A DNA stretch of 64,000 nt, taken from positions 4,434,501-4,498,500 of the forward strand of contig NZ_CP045429.1 of NCBI RefSeq assembly GCF_005886805.2, given 5' to 3'. A program made the translations under genes and the position numbers. The notes under the pieces were generated by a model. It did not search any database. It saw only the letters and a program-made list of their open reading frames with translations, and was not told the DNA's origin. How positions within the stretch are numbered: position 1 is the first letter of the stretch; every line of letters starts with the position of its first letter. Origin of the DNA: Pseudoalteromonas rubra (lineage in GTDB: Bacteria > Pseudomonadota > Gammaproteobacteria > Enterobacterales > Alteromonadaceae). Positions 18,185 to 26,745 of the stretch are shown piece after piece.

Positions 18185-18313
18185 ATGAAAAGAATCAATC
18201 GAGACAATCTAGGCCATATTTTTGGTGGTTTACCTGCAAATTCAAAACTACCAACATTGCCAAAAAGCGCACCAATAGATAAAACAAAGCTCTCTGAAAG
18301 TACGCAAAGCTAA
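18185..18313 (+). CDS. Double-glycine leader peptide 3
   Basis: The 42-residue peptide starts at an ATG preceded by AAAGGA. MKRINRDNLGHIFGG is a 15-residue leader with Leu at -7, Ile at -4 and Gly-Gly at -2/-1. The 27-residue core contains KLPTLPKSAPIDKT, which aligns with the TLPRMAPIDPP of peptide 1, but ends in a neutral Ser/Thr/Gln tail rather than a lysine-rich one. It is the last gene before a clear terminator, 21 bases after the diverged copy. Confidence 0.75.
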   Translation: MKRINRDNLGHIFGGLPANSKLPTLPKSAPIDKTKLSESTQS

Positions 18314-18320
18314 GCTTAGG

Positions 18321-18350
18321 AGTACATGCTTTTTAGGCATGTGCTCTTTC
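18321..18350 (+). terminator. Terminator of the XRE-peptide operon
   Basis: AGTACATGC and GCATGTGCT form a 9-bp stem (one G-U pair) with a 7-base loop, followed by CTTTCTT. It lies 8 bases after the stop of the last peptide gene and marks the end of the operon. Confidence 0.75.
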
Positions 18351-18589
18351 TTACATACTTCAATTGATAAGAAGAGAATGAATTGGCGGTCAGGCTGCTA
18401 CTTGCATGTCGAAAACGTGTTATAGAACATCGTTTAGATTTCCTTGCAATGAGCAATTCCTACTACAGTACACCAGCTAACCACAAACCCGTTGGCAGAA
18501 CATCAGGATAGGTGTAAAGTCAAAGCGCAATAATAACAAAAACTGCGACCAAGCGAATGCGCTGAGTGCGTGTCTTAAGGAGTATGACT

Positions 18590-19753
18590 ATGCCTGCTCG
18601 CCTCTGGCTAGTAAGCCTGTTCACTGTGCTGCTGAGTGCCTGTGCCAGCCCACAAAAACGTCCCACAACACCACCACCACGGCCGGACATGCCATTTAAC
18701 CATGCCCTGTTTAACCCGGTTGAGGTACTCGATGAGCAATCAATTTTTACCCTGCCGGAACAAGAGCAACAAGCCTTTCTGATCTACTATCAAAAACATA
18801 TTTTAGCGGGCATACGCGGCGACCGGATCATTTATGATTACCTGCATGACCAGCTGGACGAGTTCCACTATCGGGGCGAAACCTACAGCGCCACAGAATC
18901 GTTACAATACGGTGGTGGCAACTGTATTTCACTCGCCGTACTGACGCAGGCTTATGCCTTTGTGGCAGGCATAGACACCCGTTATCACAAAGTGGCCTCG
19001 GCCCCTGTGTATCAGCAAGTCGCCGATACCATACTGATCTCGTCACACTTTAAAACCAAGCTGCTGGCACCTGAGGAGCAGGAAGAGGAAGACTGGATCA
19101 CGCTGGTCCGCCCGGGCACCATCATCGACTACTTCCCGGCGCAGGATGCCATATTTGTGGCATCAGCCCGGTACCAAGATCTGGTCGCCAAGTTTTACGC
19201 TAACCTGGCCGTAAAAGCCATGCTGGCAGATGAGTTTGACCTCAGTGCCGCCCGAATTCTGCGCGCCCGCAGTTATGCCCCTGACGACCCGGAGCTGATC
19301 AATATCGCTGCCGTACTGCACCGTCGGGCTGGCGATCTGAAAGGCGCTGAAACCATTTATCAATACGCCGACCAGCATCGTCTGACCAGCCACAACCTGC
19401 TATCAAATTATCTGGTCTTAGCGAAAGAGCAACAGGCAACAGCGCTGGCTGCACGCCTTGAGCAACAGCTCGAAGAGGATGCCAAAACCCCATTCGACTT
19501 TTTGATGAATGCGCGCAGTGCCATTGCCAAAGGCCAGCTGAAAAAAGCCTCCCGCCTGCTGGTTAACGTGGTAAAAGAAACCCCTTACCTGCCTGAGCCG
19601 TATTTTGAGCTGGCCAAGATCAGTTACCTGCAGGGCGACCATAATACAGCCCGTCAGCTGCTTGAGCTGGCTATAGAGAAAACCTCAGATCCGGAAAAAA
19701 GCCGGGTGTTCACCGCCAAACACAGCATGTTGCAGTCGCTTACTGAGCAGTAA
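18590..19753 (+). CDS. Lipoprotein with transglutaminase-like (papain-fold) domain and TPR repeats
   Basis: The start at 18590 is seven bases from AAGGAG. Upstream alternatives at 18566 and 18584 are too close to or before that site. The 387-residue product has a lipoprotein signal, MPARLWLVSLFTVLLSAC, with the lipidated Cys in LLSAC. Residues about 90-190 carry YGGGNCISLAVLTQAYA, the Cys-centred motif of transglutaminase-like/SirB1-type domains, and a later SSHF may supply the His. The C-terminal half (about 205-385) is a helical repeat array of TPR type, ending PEPYFELAKISYLQGDHNTARQLLELA. It probably sits on the periplasmic face of a membrane. Substrate unknown. It lies 276 bases after the peptide operon's terminator and has its own ribosome site, so it is likely a separate unit. 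Confidence 0.8.
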   Translation: MPARLWLVSLFTVLLSACASPQKRPTTPPPRPDMPFNHALFNPVEVLDEQSIFTLPEQEQQAFLIYYQKHILAGIRGDRIIYDYLHDQLDEFHYRGETYSATESLQYGGGNCISLAVLTQAYAFVAGIDTRYHKVASAPVYQQVADTILISSHFKTKLLAPEEQEEEDWITLVRPGTIIDYFPAQDAIFVASARYQDLVAKFYANLAVKAMLADEFDLSAARILRARSYAPDDPELINIAAVLHRRAGDLKGAETIYQYADQHRLTSHNLLSNYLVLAKEQQATALAARLEQQLEEDAKTPFDFLMNARSAIAKGQLKKASRLLVNVVKETPYLPEPYFELAKISYLQGDHNTARQLLELAIEKTSDPEKSRVFTAKHSMLQSLTEQ

Positions 19754-20254
19754 CAACAGCTGCGAGCTGACTGCCCCCTGACGTACGCGGCCGCTCAGCG
19801 TCTCAGCACGCAACATCATTCTCAGCCCTGAATGATGGCTTTGCCCGCGTTCAATTATTACCCCGTCATTACAGCCGCTTGGCCCTGCAACAATGGACAT
19901 GTAAAGTCTCCGTTAACAGAAATATCGAGCATGCTAAACCCAAGCCGGTGACACGTAATCGCTTCTAAAATAAAGGAAGATCCTGGATATTTGCTGATTT
20001 CCTCTGAAAAACACACCTTCAGTCCACAAAACAGGAATAAATTACAGAGCGAAAATGGTGAAAATAAAAATTTTTTACCCGAAACACGCGTAGATACAGC
20101 ACTTAAATGATGAGTGATGATTTACTTTATTAATTTTTTGTTATCACTTTCTTTACAACAACTGATTTTGTGATTACCTTTGTACCTGTGCGAAATTTAT
20201 TCAATAACTTTTTATTCTAAAAAATCATTCAACAACAAGTGAAAAGGAACAGCA
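19754..20254 (+). other. Intergenic region before the secreted protease gene
   Basis: This 501-base gap becomes strongly AT-rich towards the protease. A hairpin of CATCATTC / GAATGATG lies at 19814-19837, which may end the lipoprotein transcript, although its T-run is short. The promoter of the protease gene must lie in the AT-rich half, and the gene's ribosome binding site AAAGGAA is at its end. No gene is seen. Confidence 0.5.
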
Positions 20255-22087
20255 ATGAAACTAACCTATCTTGTCTCTGCGCTCGGCTTACTCTCTACCG
20301 CAGCACTGGCTCAAAACACTGCGCCACTGACAGAAGCACAAATGATGCAATACACCAGTAAGGCCAGCAAAGCCATCATTGGTGCCCGTGCCGATGCCAA
20401 CATTTCGCTCGGTCAGGAATTTGCGACACTCAGCAGCACAGGCAGCACAGTGATCACACGCACCATCACCCACCCTGATGCCAGCTACATCAAACTACAC
20501 TTTAAAAATGTAAACTTGGCCAATGGCGGCAAACTGGTTGTGCGCTCAGCAGATGGCAGCGAACGCTACGAGTACACTGAAGCGAATATGCATGCAGCGA
20601 CCGTTAACAGCAAACTGGGAGACGACGGCGTAACGAGCTTCTCAGCAATGTCTATCTCTGCTGAAACGGCAATCGTTGAATATACACCGGGTAGCGCGTC
20701 TGACTCAGGCCAAATTTCAACTCAGGCAATCACACCAGCAGTGATTGATTTCTACGACCACGGCACAGAAAACACGCCGATGATGGAAGCCATGAACGCA
20801 TCAACCGACGTGGGCATTGAGTCAACATGTGGTGTTAATGAACGTCGTGACGTACAGTGCTGGGCAGGTTCAAACCCCACTGAATTTGAACGTTCACGCC
20901 CGGTTGCTCGCCTGCTGATGAACGGTAGCGGCCTGTGTACTGGCTGGCGTGTTGGCCCGGACAACCGCATGTTCACCAACGAGCACTGTGTGGGTTCTGC
21001 CTCTGAGCTGGCCAATACGGAAGTATGGTTCAACTACCAGCACACCAGCTGTAATGGTTCAAACCTTGAAACTGTGGTGAAAGTCACAGGTAAAGACTTC
21101 CTGTCTTCAGACTACACACTAGACTACACCCTGTTCACCATCAACGAGTTCAACAAAGCGGCGCCATTTGGCTACTTTGGTCTGGATGTTCGCGATGCGA
21201 CACAAGGCGAGCGCATCTATATTCCACAGCACGGTTCAGGTAACCCGAAAGAGCTGGCCATTGAGTCAGATCAGAACAGCAGCGGCAACTGTGAAGCTGA
21301 CGTCGTAACAGCCAATGGCCGCGGCACTGGCACAGACATGGGCTACTACTGTGACACCATTGGCGGTTCTTCTGGCTCACCGGTTCTGGCTGCATCAAGC
21401 AACAAGGTTATTGCACTGCACCACTTCGGTGGCTGTACTAACCAGGGTGTTAAAATAAGCAAAATCTGGCCTGAAGTATCGAGCCACTTCAATGGTATTC
21501 CGGATGGCGACAACAACAGCGATCCAATGCCAGTAGCCGACTTTACTGCCAACTGTACAGAACTGGCATGTAGCTTTGACGGCAGCGCGTCTAGCTCACC
21601 GAATGGCGCTATCTCTCAGTACGAGTGGAACTATGGTGACAACGCAACAGGCTTTGGCGCTTCTGTAAGCCACACTTATGCCGCTGGCGGTAACTACACA
21701 GTGTCACTAACTGTAACAGACAGCACAGGTGCAACTGCGACAACCTCGAAGCAAGTGCCAGTCTATGGCCCAGGTGGTGAAGATCAGCTGCAAAAAGGCG
21801 TAGCAAGAACTGGCCTGTCAGCTGCACGTGGCGAGATGACTTACTTCTACTTCGACGTGCCAGCGGGCGCTACCAACATCACCTTTGATATCTCAGGTGG
21901 CAGCGGTGATGCTGACTTGTACGTACGTAAAGATGCACAACCCACTACCAGCACTTATGATTGTCGTCCGTACCGTTGGGGTAACACCGAAAACTGTACA
22001 CGCAACGATGGTGCAGGTCGTTACTGGGTCGGTATTCGTGCCTACAACGCTTACTCAGGTCTGAGCCTGGTTGCGGATTACCAGTAA
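20255..22087 (+). CDS. Secreted trypsin-like serine protease with PKD and PPC domains
   Basis: The 610-residue extracellular endopeptidase is of the lysyl-endopeptidase/chymotrypsin (S1) group. A Sec signal (MKLTYLVSALGLLSTAALA) is followed by a propeptide to about residue 190. The catalytic domain at about 192-415 has His244 in TNEHC, Asp290 in LDYTLF and Ser373 in GGSSGSP, with several disulfide cysteines. A PKD domain (about 427-505, containing YEWNYGD) and a C-terminal PPC domain (about 512-608, containing GGSGDADLYV) follow. These accessory domains usually bind substrate or are removed during maturation. The gene has its own promoter region and terminator. It probably supplies amino acids from protein in the environment. 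Confidence 0.93.
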   Translation: MKLTYLVSALGLLSTAALAQNTAPLTEAQMMQYTSKASKAIIGARADANISLGQEFATLSSTGSTVITRTITHPDASYIKLHFKNVNLANGGKLVVRSADGSERYEYTEANMHAATVNSKLGDDGVTSFSAMSISAETAIVEYTPGSASDSGQISTQAITPAVIDFYDHGTENTPMMEAMNASTDVGIESTCGVNERRDVQCWAGSNPTEFERSRPVARLLMNGSGLCTGWRVGPDNRMFTNEHCVGSASELANTEVWFNYQHTSCNGSNLETVVKVTGKDFLSSDYTLDYTLFTINEFNKAAPFGYFGLDVRDATQGERIYIPQHGSGNPKELAIESDQNSSGNCEADVVTANGRGTGTDMGYYCDTIGGSSGSPVLAASSNKVIALHHFGGCTNQGVKISKIWPEVSSHFNGIPDGDNNSDPMPVADFTANCTELACSFDGSASSSPNGAISQYEWNYGDNATGFGASVSHTYAAGGNYTVSLTVTDSTGATATTSKQVPVYGPGGEDQLQKGVARTGLSAARGEMTYFYFDVPAGATNITFDISGGSGDADLYVRKDAQPTTSTYDCRPYRWGNTENCTRNDGAGRYWVGIRAYNAYSGLSLVADYQ

Positions 22088-22110
22088 TACTGAATTAAAC
22101 TTTTCTCCCT

Positions 22111-22136
22111 AAAAAGGCAGCACAGGCTGCCTTTTT
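22111..22136. terminator. Bidirectional terminator between protease and metallopeptidase genes
   Basis: AAAAAGGCAGC and GCTGCCTTTTT form an 11-bp stem around a 4-base loop. It lies 23 bases after the protease stop and 13 bases after the stop of the convergent gene, with T-runs on both sides. Confidence 0.93.
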
Positions 22137-22149
22137 ATTTATCTGACCC

Positions 22150-25008
22150 TCACAACGCGTACCACAGCCCTAACCAGGCACGCAGTGAGTCCTCTGCCAG
22201 ATCGCTTTCCACCCGGGCAACACCTAAATCAAAATGCAGATCGGTCATCCCGGCAGGCGCAAACCAGTTTGCCCATCCGAGCACTTGCTGACTCAGGTCA
22301 ACTTGCCACTTCACCCCATAGCTTTTCGCAATCCGCTGGCCATCAAGGCGGTGGTGTTTAATAAAGAGTCTGGGCTGACCCAGTGACCAGCTGGATGCCA
22401 GTTCATAGCCGTAATAATGCCGGCCGGTGGCAAACTGAAAAGGCAGCTCGGGGCTGAGCACCAGATCGCTGCGGGTGCGACCACTGAGAATATTGTTATC
22501 AAACCCGCCCAGACGCAGCAACTGAGCGTCACGATACTGAGACTGCACACCCGCAAACCAGGGCCAGTCCCACACCTTGCCATATCCCTGCCAGTCATAA
22601 CCGTGTCCCTGACTGTCACCACTCAATATGGCTGCTTTAAGACGATAGCCCAGGGCAGAATCCTGTTGGTAGTATTGCCAGCCATGCTCCAGCCCGGCCC
22701 ATTGCGTGGTCATAGCCTCATCGCCTTCATCATCGTAGTGGGTAACCGCAGCAAAAGGCGCAACAGACAAGGTATCAAAGCGCCACTCATAACTCATACT
22801 GGTGCTCAGTCCTGTGCCATGCAACTTGACCGGCTGTGCCTCACCATGCTGGTGACGGCTGTCTAAGCGGTAGTTGCTCAGGTGGGCATCAAAACGCCAG
22901 TCTCCCCAGCGGTAGCGCAGCGCGGCAAAACTGCCATCCAGTACATTGTCGCTGCTCTGTGTCAGTCCCAGTTGCCAAGATAATTGCTGCAGCAGATCGC
23001 TGCCTTTGACGCCCACGCTCAGCAATTCACTGGCAGCAGTGCTGGCCTGCGCCGATAATGCCACAGACGCATTTTGCTTCAGCCACTGGTAATCACTGTG
23101 GGTAATAGCGTGCTCCTCAGCGTCATAAATCTGTGCTTCAGGCAGTACTACGGCATCGGTTTTACCCAGCGGCACAGCAAAATCCTCACTGAGGGCAGTG
23201 ACCGGCTGTTCCGTGATCTGACTATCCAGCGCATGCAATCGCGTGCCCTGCGGCGTAGATTGAGTATATAACAGCGGCTGATCCGCCCGGGGCACCAGTT
23301 GTTCAAAAACCGCTTGTCCGGCTGTGATCAGATACAGGCTGTTTTGCTTTATATCGTAACGATACACACCTAGCTGGCCATTCAGGCCCGCAATAAAGTA
23401 AAGCCCTTGTCCGTCTGCTTGCCAGCTGGGTGCAGTCAGGTACTGATACCCCTGAGGCATAGGCACACCGCGCACTGTGCCGGATTGCAAGTCTTGTATA
23501 TACAATTGCCAATTGCCGTTCAGCGCGGTTTTCAGGTAGGCCAGCTGACGTTTGTCAGGGGCAAGCTGCGGATAATCGTACACAGTGCCGAGGTTGCGCG
23601 CCGACAGTGGTGTGACGGTGTTGCTGCTGATCTCGACCCGCACCAATTCAGAAAATCCACTACGTACCTGCTCAGCAAACAGCGTATCTGCGTCCAGCAA
23701 GGTGAAACGGCGGATCCCCAGCGACTTCGTTAGTCGCGTCACCTCACCGCTGGGAATATGCCAGCGATACAAATCGTTGACCCGGTTACCCCGCGCCTCA
23801 TCAACGCGCGCACGGGCCACAAAGTAAAGCGTTTCCTGGTTCAGCCACTGCGGATATTGTATGCCTGCAAAATCACGCGCCGCCAGCTCAGCCACTTGTT
23901 CACGCTTAAATACGGCCGGGGGCTTATCCGCAATGTCTGTGGGGTCCGCAGCCAAAATGGCCTGTTGTGCTTTGTCGAAGGCTTGTTTGGCTTCAATATT
24001 GTCTTCGGTTTTATACACTCTAAGCCAGCGCTCTGTGTCACGGCTGCGCTCTGTCAGCGCAATTTGCGAGCCATCCGGGGATAACACAGGATCGCTCGCC
24101 GCATAGTCAAACTCTTGCCATAATGGGCTGTTCAGCGTATCCAGGTCGCGCTCTTGAGTCATAGCAAGGTAGGTGTATTCCGCGATAAAGCGACGATACA
24201 GCTGTGGCGCACTTTGTCCGAATGCCCCTTCAAAGGCGCTGGCAAAGCTGCGCTTGTGTACGCCATGAACGCGCGTCCAGACAGCATCCAGTGTCTCTTT
24301 CCCATGCTTGTCCTCGAGCCAGGCCAAAAACCTCACTCCCAGCAAATAAGCCATCGCACTGGAGCGGTAACTGCCATCCCCATTGCTCAGCGCCCCGTAA
24401 GACAACAAGGCCCCCTGACGGGCAAACGCACGCAGCAAGGCCTCGCTGTAATTATCATAAAGGCGGCCACGACCCGTCAGCCGAGATTCCAACAAGGTGG
24501 CATACCCTTCTGCAACCCAGCGGGGTAATACCGCACTGGAAAGATCATAAATATCAAACCAGTCGCGCAGGTGCTGACGCCACACACTGCGGCTGGGTTG
24601 AGATAAATGGACCAGGTGGATGTATTCATGCAGGATCAATAGTTGCTGCCAGCCCGGGCTATTGGCAATCACAGAGTCTGACTGTGGCGGCGTGGTAAAC
24701 AACGCCATCAGCGGGGTGCCAGTACTGGGTAATGCAAAGCCATTTGCCCCATTGATGGGATCAAACACCACCACATCGGCAATACTATCCAGGGCCCGAC
24801 CCTGTTGCTGTAACACCAAATCTCTGACCAGCTCCAGCTCAACGGCTGCGGATCGCGCCCAGGCCTGCTGGGTCGGTGTATAGTGTACTCTGAAGTGCTC
24901 GGTATGAAGGGTTTGCCAGTCATTGGCGCGAGCCTGAGTGCTCACAATAAGCAGCAAATATGCAGCGCACAACGCAGCAAAAGAAGTTCTCATCAATTGC
25001 ACAACCAT
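22150..25008 (-). CDS. Peptidase-MA-like zinc metallopeptidase fused to a beta-propeller and barrel domain
   Basis: The start at 25008 is preferred because AGGA lies eight bases upstream. A start two codons earlier has none. The 952-residue product has a Sec signal ending near STQARA. Residues about 30-280 form a gluzincin-like domain with HEYIH at 127-131 and a third ligand Glu167 in VAEGYA. The middle (about 290-620) has TolB/PD40-type blades such as DPVLSPDGSQIAL and YPQLAPDKRQLAYL. The last 300 residues are rich in alternating aromatic strands and end in WLGLWYAL, with a C-terminal pattern consistent with an outer-membrane beta-barrel. It could be a surface or periplasmic peptidase. Substrate unknown. 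Confidence 0.75.
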   Translation of the reverse strand: MVVQLMRTSFAALCAAYLLLIVSTQARANDWQTLHTEHFRVHYTPTQQAWARSAAVELELVRDLVLQQQGRALDSIADVVVFDPINGANGFALPSTGTPLMALFTTPPQSDSVIANSPGWQQLLILHEYIHLVHLSQPSRSVWRQHLRDWFDIYDLSSAVLPRWVAEGYATLLESRLTGRGRLYDNYSEALLRAFARQGALLSYGALSNGDGSYRSSAMAYLLGVRFLAWLEDKHGKETLDAVWTRVHGVHKRSFASAFEGAFGQSAPQLYRRFIAEYTYLAMTQERDLDTLNSPLWQEFDYAASDPVLSPDGSQIALTERSRDTERWLRVYKTEDNIEAKQAFDKAQQAILAADPTDIADKPPAVFKREQVAELAARDFAGIQYPQWLNQETLYFVARARVDEARGNRVNDLYRWHIPSGEVTRLTKSLGIRRFTLLDADTLFAEQVRSGFSELVRVEISSNTVTPLSARNLGTVYDYPQLAPDKRQLAYLKTALNGNWQLYIQDLQSGTVRGVPMPQGYQYLTAPSWQADGQGLYFIAGLNGQLGVYRYDIKQNSLYLITAGQAVFEQLVPRADQPLLYTQSTPQGTRLHALDSQITEQPVTALSEDFAVPLGKTDAVVLPEAQIYDAEEHAITHSDYQWLKQNASVALSAQASTAASELLSVGVKGSDLLQQLSWQLGLTQSSDNVLDGSFAALRYRWGDWRFDAHLSNYRLDSRHQHGEAQPVKLHGTGLSTSMSYEWRFDTLSVAPFAAVTHYDDEGDEAMTTQWAGLEHGWQYYQQDSALGYRLKAAILSGDSQGHGYDWQGYGKVWDWPWFAGVQSQYRDAQLLRLGGFDNNILSGRTRSDLVLSPELPFQFATGRHYYGYELASSWSLGQPRLFIKHHRLDGQRIAKSYGVKWQVDLSQQVLGWANWFAPAGMTDLHFDLGVARVESDLAEDSLRAWLGLWYAL

Positions 25009-25112
25009 GCTCATCCTCGATGAAGTGATCCAAAGTTGCGCTTAGTATGGCAAAAAATGTGCTTAAGAATCAGTAGGTATTTATCTTTTGAAACACTTTA
25101 ACCCAATGCAGC

Positions 25113-25436
25113 TCAGGCATCGCTGTGCTGATCAAGCGAACTAACCATATGTAAAATGCCACCGGCGACGATAAACACCGCAAAAGCTGCAGACAAGCTC
25201 AACCCGGCGTACACTTTTGCCAGTGCCAGAATGCCCGCACTACTCCAGGCAAGCAACCCTCTGAGCCTGGCCGTCATCAAACGCGCTAGCCTCAGTTGGC
25301 TGACGCACGCAGCCGCGACAATAAATACGATTAAAGGGATTAAAACCAACATAGACCACTCCCGGATCAGGGTTTGCTGGCATGATAATACGACGGCAGC
25401 ATAGGTTAAGATCAGTATGAGGGTTATTATACGCAA
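25113..25436 (-). CDS. Small polytopic membrane protein downstream of the kinase
   Basis: The 107-residue protein has three or four hydrophobic helices (about 2-18, 27-47, 60-78 and 80-98) and a short polar tail. The family is not recognised. It follows the histidine kinase gene by only 13 bases in the same direction and is probably part of the same operon, perhaps as an accessory to signalling, but nothing in the sequence shows this. Confidence 0.6.
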   Translation of the reverse strand: MRIITLILILTYAAVVLSCQQTLIREWSMLVLIPLIVFIVAAACVSQLRLARLMTARLRGLLAWSSAGILALAKVYAGLSLSAAFAVFIVAGGILHMVSSLDQHSDA

Positions 25437-25449
25437 ATGATAATTATTA

Positions 25450-26745
25450 TCAACTAGGGAGTGTCATCTTAATAACCGCACCCGCTCGCTCACCTCGCTG
25501 TTCGTTGCCAACATCAAACTGGCCCTCATGACATTCAATCACATGCTGGCTGAAGGTCAGCCCAATGCCCTGTCCCTCGGTTTTGGTGGAATAAAACGGC
25601 GTCAGCACATTGTCGAGATTGGCAAATCCGCCCCCTTCATCCGCCACCTCTATCACCACCGCCGGGCTGAGGTAATAGCTACGTATCAGCACCTGATGAC
25701 CAGCTGGTGAGGCAGTCTGGTTGGCTTCGATGGCATTTTTAACCAGGTTGATCAGGACCTGCTCAAGCAACTGCGGATCGCAATGACACTGATGCGCCTG
25801 GCAATCCAGTGCTATACATTGTGCCGGGTGCTGTGATGCAAATAAATCCTGCACTGACGTAAACAACGGGTGGAGCTGCACCTGCTGAACCTGAGGCTCA
25901 ATGGCTTTACTTATCTCGCCATAACGGGCAACAAAGTGCTGCAAATGCTGACAACGCTGCTCAATGACCCCCAGTGCTTGTCGCTCTCTGGCTGAGTTTG
26001 CACGCTCCGCCAGGCTTTGCGCCAATGAACTCACCGGGGTCAGCGAGTTACGTATTTCATGACTAATCACTCGGATCAGTTGCTGCCAGGCTGCCAGCTC
26101 TTTTTGCCTCAGCGCTTTGGTAATATCCAGCGCGACCAGCAAACTGTGGCGCTTGCCTTGCTCATAAAAATAGCTGCTGTGCAGCTGCCAGCGGGCTCCC
26201 TGTGTGTGACTGACAAACTGCCACCCCTGCTGCGTTTCTTCCAGCCCCAAAGACAGGGCTGTTGCCCCTTTATAATGCTGCCAAGGTTGTCTATACAAGG
26301 ATTCAAAAGCTTGATTTGCATAGCTTAATCGTGATTCTTCTGTAAAAACTAGGATCGGGGTATTGAGCTTGTCGATCAGCTGATAAATAACAAAGATCTG
26401 TGAATTATAACGCGACTTTTGATGATGTAACTGCTCGCCCAGCGCTATCAACTGCTGTTCAAATGCCGCCACCTGCCCGGAACGAAAATGGGGCCGGATC
26501 TGTTGACTGAAATCCGCCTGTTGCATGGCCTCAAGCTGCCAGTGTGCGCGCGAAAAAATGCTCTCCAACTTTGCCAGACGCTGTATTTGCAGACGCCACA
26601 ATAGTCCGCTGACGCCCCCCGCTATGAGCGTACTCTGCCACCATGGCATCGCCTGCTGCCACAATAAATATGACAACAGGGCCACGACGACTAAGCCCAG
26701 CAAAGCAAGATGCACATGTAGCCCGCGCTCAAAGTTAGCTTTCAT
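25450..26745 (-). CDS. Sensor histidine kinase (NtrY/AtoS-like)
   Basis: The 431-residue membrane kinase partners the sigma-54 response regulator encoded just upstream. Two membrane helices at about 10-29 and 36-51 leave only a very short periplasmic loop, so the signal is probably sensed in the membrane or cytoplasm. A PAS-like region (about 115-210) precedes HisKA with the phosphoacceptor His229 in VISHEIRNSLTPV, then the HATPase domain with N-box LINLVKNAIEAN, the G1 box VADEGGGF and G2 box GQGIGLTF. Its start overlaps the end of the regulator gene by 11 bases, so expression is coupled. Confidence 0.92.
   Translation of the reverse strand: MKANFERGLHVHLALLGLVVVALLSYLLWQQAMPWWQSTLIAGGVSGLLWRLQIQRLAKLESIFSRAHWQLEAMQQADFSQQIRPHFRSGQVAAFEQQLIALGEQLHHQKSRYNSQIFVIYQLIDKLNTPILVFTEESRLSYANQAFESLYRQPWQHYKGATALSLGLEETQQGWQFVSHTQGARWQLHSSYFYEQGKRHSLLVALDITKALRQKELAAWQQLIRVISHEIRNSLTPVSSLAQSLAERANSARERQALGVIEQRCQHLQHFVARYGEISKAIEPQVQQVQLHPLFTSVQDLFASQHPAQCIALDCQAHQCHCDPQLLEQVLINLVKNAIEANQTASPAGHQVLIRSYYLSPAVVIEVADEGGGFANLDNVLTPFYSTKTEGQGIGLTFSQHVIECHEGQFDVGNEQRGERAGAVIKMTLPS

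Noticed and set aside
18378..18425. 15-codon ATG frame after the peptide operon
   Set aside because: Lies past the terminator, has no Gly-Gly leader or shared motif and a poor ribosome site.
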